Under the pieces are notes generated by a model. It ran no database searches. It was not told the origin of the DNA and saw only the letters and a list, made by a program, of their open reading frames with translations. A program made the translations under genes and the position numbers. Positions 50,515-57,815 of a DNA stretch of 64,000 nt are shown here, one piece after another (the first letter of the stretch is position 1; every line of letters begins with the position of its first letter). The stretch spans positions 9,156 through 73,155 of the forward strand of contig CAYYYS010000012.1 of assembly GCA_964476155.1 (NCBI GenBank), written 5' to 3'. Source of the stretch: JAHIYU01 sp964476155. Lineage in GTDB: Bacteria; Krumholzibacteriota; Krumholzibacteriia; LZORAL124-64-63.

Positions 50515-51214
50515 CGACATGGAGCAGAGACTGCGGGCCACATCCGTGGATCCCGGCGTTCGACAGGAACACTTCGACGCTTTGCGCGCCGAGCTGCAGT
50601 CTCGTATGCGCACACGTCGATATCGACCGCTGTTTGTGGCGGCTGCTTCGATTGTCTTCATATGCCTGGTGACGTTCCAGGATCAGCCGCTGGAGAGCTT
50701 CAACTATCGGCTCGACTACTTCGCGGGCGAGGAAAATTCAATTTATTCGTTCATGTCCCACAGGGATGCGTCAACGTCGTGGGGATTTTCCAAATCTGTC
50801 GGAGATCTCGAGGCATATGAACGAGCGCCTATGACCCCGGAAGAGATCGCCCACCGAATACACAAAACTGAAATCAGCCAGGCCATGTTCGAGGCCGGAC
50901 TCCTCGAGCCGACAAGAGCATATGGGCACACCTGGAAAGGACAAACGACGTATTCTGTAATCTTTACAGGTGAATCCGGAGGGCTCGAATTGCAATACAC
51001 CTCATATATAGATGATATCATCCACCCCGAACATACCGACTTCATGGTCAATCATTATGGCGATATCTACATGGCGGCCTTCCGGGGAGAGCTTTCGCCA
51101 TACGCTTCACAGGTTATTGCCCATGATAGCCGCGAGTTCATCCTTCACGGCTGGCGTCACGAGGATCCCGTTTACGGCGAAGTCATTATCTGGACAACCC
51201 AAGATTTTAACTAA
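50501..51214 (+). CDS. Single-pass membrane protein, possible regulator of the adjacent sigma factor
   Basis: A protein of 237 residues from the ATG at 50501. Residues 1-45 are charged and cytoplasmic in character (MEQRLRATSVDPGVRQEHFD and so on), one helix at about 46-60 (LFVAAASIVFICLVTF) spans the membrane, and about 175 residues lie outside with FSKSVGDLEAYERAPMTPEE and a beta-rich end. Gene order and topology suit an anti-sigma factor, but there is no ZAS motif or other named anti-sigma domain, so the role is inferred. The 3' end overlaps the radical SAM gene. Composition is AT-richer than most of the window. Confidence 0.55.
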   Translation: MRTVSDMEQRLRATSVDPGVRQEHFDALRAELQSRMRTRRYRPLFVAAASIVFICLVTFQDQPLESFNYRLDYFAGEENSIYSFMSHRDASTSWGFSKSVGDLEAYERAPMTPEEIAHRIHKTEISQAMFEAGLLEPTRAYGHTWKGQTTYSVIFTGESGGLELQYTSYIDDIIHPEHTDFMVNHYGDIYMAAFRGELSPYASQVIAHDSREFILHGWRHEDPVYGEVIIWTTQDFN

Positions 51215-52670
51215 CAAAAGTCGATTTCAGGAAGTCGAGGCTCCGCGGGTTGCGTGCCAGGAGCTCTACGTACATGCGCAGGGTTTCCGCCTGGCCGGTC
51301 CGCACCGTGGTGCAAACGGAATCCACCGCTTCCGGCTTCATTCCCCCCCGCTCCCAAGATTCGGCCAACACCGAGAAACAAGCCGAGCAGAGTCGACACG
51401 CCCAGCAATCCAAACAGTGTTCGCCGAATGATTGCTTGAAGCGACTCCAGAGGACTTCCACAGCCTCCAGGTCGAGACCTTCGCTCACGTGACCGATGAT
51501 CAGCCCGTCTCCCACCCGCTCACACGGTTGATAGGCCCCATCGGCACGCACGTGCAGGCGACGTTGGCCGGGCCGGCAGCAACCGCCTGGTGAGATCGCG
51601 TCGCCCAGCGTCTCGCGGAAACGATGATAGAAGGAAACCAGTCCATCGTCGAAAAGAGCAGCCAAAATGGGGCCGGGAGTCCGACCGGCCACACGGGTAT
51701 CGACATAACGCTGTCGAGCTGCGAGCAGATCGTCACGAAAACGACCCTTGTCTTCCGTCGTGATGCCGATATCGCCCGGATTGATCCCGGTGAGGTCGAC
51801 GATGCTGGCGCCAACAGACGGCGCCTCTTTGATTCCCGCCTTCCGGTAGGGCGGAAAGTCCGCAAAGTAGGTGTCGACACGCTCAACCTCTGTGGGCGGC
51901 GCCAGGGTTACCTGGAAGCGCAACTGCTCGTGGGCGCGCGATGAAACGGCCAGGAGTCGGCCTATTCCCGCTTCGACTTCGGCATGTGACGGGCCTCCGC
52001 CCCGATGAGATCTATGTCGGTCATGAATGTCCGTGGGGCCGTCAAGACTGATCTGCAGATGGACGCCCTCGGTCACGATGAAAGCGCAGACCTCTTCACT
52101 GAGCAGGGTGCCGTTCGTGTCGATTATGAAGCGGTAGTCGTCGCACGGTCCCTCTCGACGCACCAGATCGACGATCTCGCGGATCAGATCGAACTCGAGA
52201 AGAGGTTCACCGCCGTAGAACGAGATGGACGGTGTTTCCACATCGCGGCTGCGCGTCAGAAACTCGCGCACGGCCTTGCGTGCCACACTCGGTGACATCC
52301 GTTCATCCTGGTGAGATCGAATCCAGCCCAACTCATGGCCGTGGGGACAATATCCGCACCGCAGGTTGCATTGCTCGCTCACCGAGAGCGTAAGCTGCCC
52401 GACCTGGCCGTCGTACCCATTCACATCGTGGCAGGCCGGGCATGTGTCGAGGGCCGTTGGTCGGTGAGACAGGAAGAGATTGTGGGCCTCGCGAGCTTCG
52501 GCGATTTCACGGTGGGCCGCCTGCAGGTCTTCGGCCGAAACCCCGGCACCGGCAGGACCGCCAAGCGCGACGGCCATGGCCGAATCGACGGAGATCACAT
52601 CGCCCGAGTTTACATCATAGGCATATCGATCTTCATCATGGTCGAAAACGAAGCAAAAAGCGTCTGGCAT
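51207..52670 (-). CDS. Radical SAM/SPASM peptide maturase
   Basis: A protein of 487 residues from the ATG at 52668-52670 (a TTG 9 bp upstream is possible). Residues 1-90 form a small N-terminal domain (FCFVFDHDEDRYAYDVNSGD), similar in style to the leader-binding part of RiPP maturases. The radical SAM barrel opens with LSVSEQCNLRCGYCPHGHEL, giving CxxxCxxC at 101, 105 and 108, then SFYGGEPLLEFDLIREIVDL and IDTNGTLL. From about 360 a SPASM region binds extra clusters: GGCCRPGQRRLHVRADGAYQ, PCE, then CLDCWACRLCSACF. It starts 12 bp after a Cys-rich precursor peptide gene, so it probably forms thioether links on that peptide (sactipeptide or ranthipeptide chemistry). Confidence 0.85.
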   Translation of the reverse strand: MPDAFCFVFDHDEDRYAYDVNSGDVISVDSAMAVALGGPAGAGVSAEDLQAAHREIAEAREAHNLFLSHRPTALDTCPACHDVNGYDGQVGQLTLSVSEQCNLRCGYCPHGHELGWIRSHQDERMSPSVARKAVREFLTRSRDVETPSISFYGGEPLLEFDLIREIVDLVRREGPCDDYRFIIDTNGTLLSEEVCAFIVTEGVHLQISLDGPTDIHDRHRSHRGGGPSHAEVEAGIGRLLAVSSRAHEQLRFQVTLAPPTEVERVDTYFADFPPYRKAGIKEAPSVGASIVDLTGINPGDIGITTEDKGRFRDDLLAARQRYVDTRVAGRTPGPILAALFDDGLVSFYHRFRETLGDAISPGGCCRPGQRRLHVRADGAYQPCERVGDGLIIGHVSEGLDLEAVEVLWSRFKQSFGEHCLDCWACRLCSACFSVLAESWERGGMKPEAVDSVCTTVRTGQAETLRMYVELLARNPRSLDFLKSTFVS

Positions 52671-52682
52671 GTCTACCAAGGT

Positions 52683-52874
52683 CTACGTTGGTACGGTGGA
52701 TTCGAACATCCTGGTATCTACTTCATTCCCGGGCGTTCGAGTCGGCGAAGCGGCGGCTTGATCCCCCGTCCTGCAGTTGCAGTTGCATGAGCAGGTGCAG
52801 CTGCATGCCATTGCGTTGGGCTGTTCTTCGGTTGCCGTAGTGGGCTGATGGCCCGGATCCACTTTTTTGTACAT
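52683..52874 (-). CDS. Cys-rich RiPP precursor peptide
   Basis: A peptide of 63 residues from the ATG at 52872-52874, with AAGGGAG seven bases upstream; an ATG two codons earlier is too close to that site. Residues 1-23 are a polar leader (MYKKVDPGHQPTTATEEQPN). The core at 24-34 is CSCTCSCNCNC, six Cys at every second position separated by Ser, Thr, Ser, Asn, Asn. A 29-residue follower continues RTGDQAAASPTRTPGNEVD. It has no signal peptide. The radical SAM/SPASM gene begins 12 bp after its stop. This is the layout of a sactipeptide- or ranthipeptide-type precursor. The six close Cys differ from the SCIFF type, where they are spread over 45 residues. No transporter or protease gene lies next to it. 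Confidence 0.7.
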   Translation of the reverse strand: MYKKVDPGHQPTTATEEQPNAMACSCTCSCNCNCRTGDQAAASPTRTPGNEVDTRMFESTVPT

Positions 52875-52990
52875 AGTCATCTCCCTTTTTGTATGGGATA
52901 TACATCCGTCACTATTGAAGATACCAAATCTTCCGCGCTTTTTTATTGATTTTTTTAATATTCAATGCAAAGAAATCACTCCCCCGGCAT

Positions 52991-53162
52991 TGTAGCGGAT
53001 GGACGGAGTAGCGTTGTGGGGGGTTCTCGATCAATAATCGATTTCTACAACGGCAAGGGCGTGCAAGTTAGCTAAATATTTCCTCCCGCTACAGTCGGGG
53101 GACGCCGTATTAGTTTCGCTCTTTGGGCGAGGGGCGACGAGCGTCTCCCGGCGTTTTTTTTA
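52991..53162 (+). ncRNA. Candidate structured RNA with own terminator
   Basis: Three nested stems are visible: TGTAGCGG/CCGCTACA (52991-52998 with 53086-53093), CGTTGT/ACAACG (53012-53017 with 53047-53052) and TCGAT/ATCGA (53027-53031 with 53037-53041). A 3' module follows, ACGCCG/CGGCGT (53102-53107 with 53149-53154), enclosing CGCTC/GAGCG, and then a run of eight T. The T run gives the orientation as plus. No known riboswitch, 6S, tmRNA or SRP signature was recognised, and no convincing promoter was found. It lies divergently upstream of the RiPP precursor gene. It may be a small RNA, or a repeat able to fold. Confidence 0.4.
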
Positions 53163-53188
53163 GGGAAGAGTCGAATCGAGCCGGATAA

Positions 53189-53848
53189 TTAGCGACGGCG
53201 GGCTGCCAGCTCCACATCGCCGTGCCGATGCTCCGGTCCATCTCCGTGTCGATGCACGGGGCCCAAGGTCTCGTCGTGGCTCAGGATCTCCCACCCACGC
53301 AGCAGATCACGGATTTCCCGACGCGCCAGATAGGTGCGGTAGTCACCGTCCGGACTGCGGAAGCTATGGCGACCAGCCGGCGTCCACGTGTCCCGGTAGG
53401 TCTCGTACGAGGGATCGTCCACGTGCCAGGCGACCAGCAGAAGGATCGCGCCAGGGGCGGTCCAGCGCTGGAAACGATACAGGAGGCCGGCGATCTCGGC
53501 GCGTGAGAGGATCTGTAGCAGACCGAAGCATAGCACCGTGTCGAAGGGCGCCGACGGCTCGTAAGCCAGGACCCCTCCCCGCCACAGTTCGAGATCGAGA
53601 CCCGCCTCGCGAGCCCGGCGCTCGGCCTGGGCGATGGACGCGGCTGACGGGTCGATCCCGGTCACACGCATGCCGGCCGCGGCCAGGGGCAGCGCGTTGC
53701 GTCCCTGTCCCACACCCAGGTCCAGCACGCGACCGCCAGGCTCGAGGTCTCCGGCGAAGCGCGTCAGGAGCGGCGCGGGTTCGGAGCCGAAATAATAGGT
53801 GTTGTCGCCATAGGCTTTGTCGTAATCGTCGGTGCGTTTATCCGCCAT
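53189..53848 (-). CDS. Class I SAM-dependent methyltransferase (TehB/Tellurite-resistance-like)
   Basis: A protein of 219 residues. YYFGSEPAPLLTRFAGDLEP precedes motif I GRVLDLGVGQGRNALPLAAA, then VTGIDPSAASIAQAERRARE, and FDTVLCFGLLQILSRAEIAG with WTAPGAILLLVAWHVDDPSY. The order and the DLGxGxGRNALxLA motif resemble TehB-type enzymes. The C-terminus is His-rich (HRHGDGPEHRHGDVE), which may bind metal. It lies 6 bp from the upstream exported protein gene on the same strand. It is on the same strand as, and upstream of, the RiPP precursor, but the structured region in between suggests separate transcripts. Confidence 0.8.
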   Translation of the reverse strand: MADKRTDDYDKAYGDNTYYFGSEPAPLLTRFAGDLEPGGRVLDLGVGQGRNALPLAAAGMRVTGIDPSAASIAQAERRAREAGLDLELWRGGVLAYEPSAPFDTVLCFGLLQILSRAEIAGLLYRFQRWTAPGAILLLVAWHVDDPSYETYRDTWTPAGRHSFRSPDGDYRTYLARREIRDLLRGWEILSHDETLGPVHRHGDGPEHRHGDVELAARRR

Positions 53849-53854
53849 GGGACG

Positions 53855-54442
53855 TCAATCGCCATAGATGGTTTTTACGTCGCCCCAGGCCCGGGGCTCG
53901 TCTTCGGCGGCCGAGTTGATGGTGAAGGAGGGGAGGTCGTCGGCGCCACAGGGGCTACAGGGGTGCACCATACCGACATCCGAGGCGTAGCCGGGATTGT
54001 CCGGCAGGTCGAGGGAGCCTGGAACCGGTTTGATGTAGAAACGGATGGAATCTTCGTTGAAGGTCAAGACTGAGATCGAGAGCAGCGGAATCACATTGGC
54101 GCTGTTGGGCGTGAGGGGACTCAGGGCCGTCCCGACCTGGTATTCGGGGCTCGAAGCGAAGTTGAGAGCGCTCTCGCCCAGAATCTGCCAGGTCGCCGAC
54201 ATGTTCTCCTCGCCCGCGACCTCGATATAGGCTTGCCAGCCCAGCGCCTGGGATTGCGAAGGATTGACGACGCACAGATAGATCGTCTGCTGCGTGAAGG
54301 CGGCGAGGTCGATATTGCCGCCACACGTGGACTCGGATTCGTTATCCGCGCAGAAACACATGACGTCGGACTGGGCCACCGCGACGGTGGCGAAGACGAG
54401 AACGAACAGGCATGTCGAAAGCACGCCATATACACGATTCAT
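53855..54442 (-). CDS. Exported protein with WGDVK C-terminal tag
   Basis: A protein of 195 residues from the ATG at 54440-54442 (AAGGGA site). MNRVYGVLSTCLFVLVFATV and AVAQ form the signal peptide. The mature domain begins SDVMCFCADNESESTCGGNI, and continues with WQAYIEVAGEENMSATWQIL and VGMVHPCSPCGADDLPSFTI. The same domain opens the larger neighbour (54596-56914), which begins QDVMCVCTDSESYSSCGGNV, so the two are paralogues by duplication. The end EDEPRAWGDVKTIYGD carries the tag shared with two other exported proteins. No FlgD-like domain. Confidence 0.75.
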   Translation of the reverse strand: MNRVYGVLSTCLFVLVFATVAVAQSDVMCFCADNESESTCGGNIDLAAFTQQTIYLCVVNPSQSQALGWQAYIEVAGEENMSATWQILGESALNFASSPEYQVGTALSPLTPNSANVIPLLSISVLTFNEDSIRFYIKPVPGSLDLPDNPGYASDVGMVHPCSPCGADDLPSFTINSAAEDEPRAWGDVKTIYGD

Positions 54443-54538
54443 CACGGTATTCCCTTCTGCGATCTGCGAGCGGAGCCCCGGTCGGTTTCTCACGACCGGG
54501 GCGAGTCCTTGTATCAGGATAAAAGAACCGCCTGCAGG

Positions 54539-54571
54539 AAACAAGGCCCAGCCGTGGGGCCGGGCCTGTTT
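54539..54571 (-). terminator. Hairpin downstream of the large exported protein gene
   Basis: AAACA-a-GGCCC pairs with GGGCCTGTTT (10 bp, one bulge). On the minus strand it is followed by TTTCC. It lies about 25 bp past the stop at 54596. Confidence 0.55.
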
Positions 54572-54595
54572 GTGGGCTGTTTGCTGCCCTGGCTA

Positions 54596-56914
54596 CTACT
54601 TCACCAGGGTCAATTTGGCCATGGTGTCGGTCCGGACACCATCCAACAGGAGTACGGCGAAGTAGGTTCCGCCGGCGAGTTCGCGACCGGTGTCGTCCAG
54701 GCCGCGCCAGGTCTCTGTGTAAGTCCCTGCCGTTTGTGTGCCCAGATCAAATGCGCGCACGCGGCGGCCACGCAGATCGTAGATCTCGAGGCCGAGCCGA
54801 CCGGGTAGGCTGCTGGTCAGCTTGATCTCGGTGCTGGGGTTGAAGGGGTTCGGGTGACTGGTGATGGCGTGGGCGACGGGTCGGTCGGGAGCCGCGGTCA
54901 ACGCGTCCGGGGAGCGGAAGGTCACCAGTAAGGGTTCATCGCCTACTTCCAGTACGACCGAGGACTCGTCCTGCATGGACATCACGACCACGCGGTTTTG
55001 GTGGGGTAGGTAGATCTGGGGGTCGGTTTTGTCTGGTAGGGCCGTGCTGTCCCAGTTCAAGACGACCGGGCCGGGTTCCGGGGCTGTTAAGGTGGCGGTC
55101 CAGTCGTAGGGCTCCTCGATGGGGGCGCGGATGTCGGTGAGGAAGGATGAGCCTACGGCGAGGTCCCATTCGGGGTGTTCGAAGCGGAGTTTGGCCGCGC
55201 TTCGGGGGACTGGGGACGCGGGGGGTTCTGGGAGGTCGTAGCGGGCGTCGAAGGATTCCCGGGCTTGGGAGTTGAATCCCAGGGAGACGCCTTCGGAGCG
55301 GCCGTCTACAGAAAAGGCCAGGCGCCAGGCGTCTGGAGAGTCGAAATCGTCTGTCTTGGGGGTTGTGCCTGGGGGGATTACGGTGGCGTAGTTGAACTTG
55401 AGCTGGATGTAACTATCGTGACAGGCCACCCAGTATCCATACCATGTGTCGAATGTCACTGCATCTACATATGACTCCGAGGCTGAATCGTAGCCGAAGG
55501 GGAAGGCCGAGACCCAGCCTGCGCTCACGGCTTCGCCCCAGGTACGTATATCGTATCCGGATCGTGTCACCATAACACCGTCAAGATCCGTCGAAATCCA
55601 TAACGGATAGCTAACCATGTTCCAACCGGGGGTCAGCGGAACGTTGACCTCACTGGTATTCAAGGTTCCACCAGGGATATCCCAGGTGTACGCCTGTGTC
55701 GCACCAATCCAATAGGCCTTGAGCAGGTCGGCCGCATCGCCGAGCTCAAGGAGTCTGTATCCGTTGCCGGGATCATGATCGTAAATGAAAGTCGACCACG
55801 CCGCGTTTTGCAGAAACGCCTGGGAGATAGTCCCGGGACTTGGCGGGATCATCGGCAGGCCGGCCAAAGACCAGCCCGCCGGCAGGTCCCGGGACTGGGG
55901 CTCCGGCCCGACCATACCAGGGGGCCCCACCCACAACTCCAGAGTGCGTGGGATGCCGGGAGTCGGCATATAGTTGAAGCTGTAGCCGATCATACGGACA
56001 TCCACGGTCCAATCGTCGACGGGATCATGGAGATACAAGCCCCAGCCATCATCGAACAAGTCATCCGGCGCGAAATCGAGAGTCATTTGCTGGCTGCGAT
56101 CGGTCAGGACTTCGAAGGACCAGACCTTGAGGTTGTCCAATGGATTATAGGGCTCGCGGTAATCGGTCATGAAGCGGTCGCCCAGGGGTGATGCCCATTC
56201 GGGATGCGGGAAATAGAGGGTCACGTATTCGCTTGGCTGTATCGGCGGTTCGGGGGCATCAAAGGGGGGATCATAAATGTCGGTCGCATTGGTGATCGCG
56301 CCGGCGATATTGCCGTTGTCGTCAAGATTGTCGACATGAGCGCTTAGCTCGACGGAGAACTGCGGAAAGGACGGAGGGGGATCTTCGCCGTTGATGGTGA
56401 AGACTGGGATGTCGGGATCGCCGGAGCAGGTTACGCAAGGAATAGAGAAGCCTGCTTCCGGAAAATAGCCCGGGCTGTCAGGGTAAGACGACGAATCCGG
56501 TACTCGCCGAACATGGATATTGATTGGGGCGGACGTGTCGATCACCGTAAGCGCTATTTGCAACAACACCATACTTCCATCTGCGTTGGGATGCATCGGG
56601 CTCGCGCCAAGTCCGACGATATAATTGGAGCCATATCCGATATTGAGGCCTCCGCCAAGAACCTCCCAATCACCGAAGTAGGTCACCGTCGTTACGATCT
56701 CGACTTGGGCCTCCCAGGCCGAAACCTGATAAGCACTTGGATTAGTAATGAGCAGATACAGATTCTGCGTGTGGTACATGTCGACATCCACATTTCCGCC
56801 ACAAGAGGAATAGCTCTCGCTATCGGTGCATACACACATCACATCCTGCTGGGCAACGGCGACACCGAAAGCCACGAGACTGAACAGGCAAATAGTGGCT
56901 ACTAGATTTCGCAT
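54596..56914 (-). CDS. Exported multi-domain protein with FlgD-like tail
   Basis: A protein of 772 residues. MRNLVATICLFSLVAFGVAV with AQQ is the signal peptide. Domain 1 (about 22-180) is the Cys-bearing domain shared with the neighbouring tagged protein (DVMCVCTDSESYSSCGGNV, FSIPCVTCSGDPDIPVFTIN). Two similar beta domains follow, each with VTLYFPHPEWASPLGDRFMT or LRFEHPEWDLAVGSSFLTDI (about 225-330 and 560-680), on either side of a region with GWSLAGLPMIPPSPGTISQA and TPGWNMVSYPLWI. The last 85 residues are the FlgD-like tail (SHPNPFNPSTEIKLTSSLPG, GTYFAVLLLDG). It may be a surface protein. Function unknown. Confidence 0.75.
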   Translation of the reverse strand: MRNLVATICLFSLVAFGVAVAQQDVMCVCTDSESYSSCGGNVDVDMYHTQNLYLLITNPSAYQVSAWEAQVEIVTTVTYFGDWEVLGGGLNIGYGSNYIVGLGASPMHPNADGSMVLLQIALTVIDTSAPINIHVRRVPDSSSYPDSPGYFPEAGFSIPCVTCSGDPDIPVFTINGEDPPPSFPQFSVELSAHVDNLDDNGNIAGAITNATDIYDPPFDAPEPPIQPSEYVTLYFPHPEWASPLGDRFMTDYREPYNPLDNLKVWSFEVLTDRSQQMTLDFAPDDLFDDGWGLYLHDPVDDWTVDVRMIGYSFNYMPTPGIPRTLELWVGPPGMVGPEPQSRDLPAGWSLAGLPMIPPSPGTISQAFLQNAAWSTFIYDHDPGNGYRLLELGDAADLLKAYWIGATQAYTWDIPGGTLNTSEVNVPLTPGWNMVSYPLWISTDLDGVMVTRSGYDIRTWGEAVSAGWVSAFPFGYDSASESYVDAVTFDTWYGYWVACHDSYIQLKFNYATVIPPGTTPKTDDFDSPDAWRLAFSVDGRSEGVSLGFNSQARESFDARYDLPEPPASPVPRSAAKLRFEHPEWDLAVGSSFLTDIRAPIEEPYDWTATLTAPEPGPVVLNWDSTALPDKTDPQIYLPHQNRVVVMSMQDESSVVLEVGDEPLLVTFRSPDALTAAPDRPVAHAITSHPNPFNPSTEIKLTSSLPGRLGLEIYDLRGRRVRAFDLGTQTAGTYTETWRGLDDTGRELAGGTYFAVLLLDGVRTDTMAKLTLVK

Positions 56915-56952
56915 TTCGATCTCCCTCCCGGAGACTGGTCATGAATATTCGA

Positions 56953-57529
56953 TTATCTATTCGTATCAAAGAGCGCCTTTACCTCCCCCCAGACCGCATC
57001 GTGTGACGCGGTTGGATCGTCCCAGATCAAGGTCACGATGAGTTCCATATGTGCGGAATCCAGCGGCACGAAAATATCCGCCGGCAAACTGTCTCGCTTG
57101 GGCCGCCCTTCGGTCGGAGTGACGATAACCGCCAGTGGCAGATCCCAGCCCTCCAAGGCCTCGAACGACAGGTAGGCGGTTTGGCCGACCTGATCGGTGT
57201 CGATGATCAGCATCCAGTCCTCGGTCTCGTCTTCCATCTGCAGGGTCGGCCGGAATTCGTCACGCCAGAGGTTGGGAAAGGGTCCCGCGTAACCCGTCAT
57301 TACAAAATCCAGGCAGAGATGGTCTGACGGGGGGGGGCGGTGGTTGGGGCTGATCGTATCCATCGACCAACATCAGGGCGTCGTTGTATACGCCGAAGTG
57401 CTGGAGGTCGGAGTCGATGGCGCCGGTCGTCGCCTGTAGGGAGATGACGATGGATTGGGCGGTGGCGGGCGCGATCAAGCACATCGCGCTCGCGAGCAGG
57501 ACCGAGACAAAAACTACGAATCTATTCAT
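56953..57529 (-). pseudogene. Exported tagged protein, out of frame at a G9/C9 tract
   Basis: The first frame starts at 57529: MNRFVVFVSVLLASAMCLIA then PATAQSIVISL, a signal peptide and a mature start (GVYNDALMLVDGYDQ). In QPPPPP it meets a run of nine C on the coding strand (G at 57329-57337) and goes out of frame. The second frame continues as PSDHLCLDFVMTGYAGPFPN, then LWRDEF, TEDWMLIIDTDQVGQTAYLS and ends in HDAVWGEVKALFDTNR, the C-terminal tag seen in two neighbours. With eight C the two parts would be one protein of about 190 residues. It is either an ON/OFF switch in its OFF state or a sequence error. Confidence 0.7.
57329..57337 (-). repeat. C9 homopolymer causing a frameshift in an exported protein gene
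   Basis: Nine G on plus (C on the coding strand) inside a Pro-rich linker. Removing one base joins the signal peptide frame and the frame that ends with the WGEVK tag. Long G/C tracts of this kind are classic contingency loci and also common sequencing errors. Confidence 0.85.
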
Positions 57530-57815
57530 GTCGATAATCCGCTTATACGTTTTGGGCGATCCGCGTCTGATTATAGCAGATCTGTGGATTATATGCGTAT
57601 CGATTTACCTAATAATGGGGGTGTTTGTACGGGAGGCATTTCTGTGCTTGGTTGGAGGCTTTCGGTGCGCATAAATCATACCCGCGTGCGCCTGTAACTT
57701 ATAACATAGCATGATGTTAGCGCTTGCGCTGCTGGTGTTTTTCGGCTATATTGTCTCCATCGAATGCATCCGTTTCGACCTCCCGCGAAACGCTCGTTTT
57801 CTGGGAGGTTTTTCT

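Noticed and set aside
50771..51051. Minus-strand ORFs opposite the membrane protein gene
   Set aside because: No start signals or family likeness. The plus frame shows a clear membrane helix and gene overlap.
52723..52905. Alternative 60-codon frame over the RiPP precursor (MQLHLLMQLQLQ-type product)
   Set aside because: Lower plausibility than the Cys frame. The Cys frame has the correctly spaced ribosome-binding site and ends 12 bp before the radical SAM gene.
53014..53052. tRNA-like GGTTC segment with a small hairpin
   Set aside because: No acceptor stem, D arm or CCA end can be drawn around it, so it is not a tRNA. It is kept only as part of the structured block.
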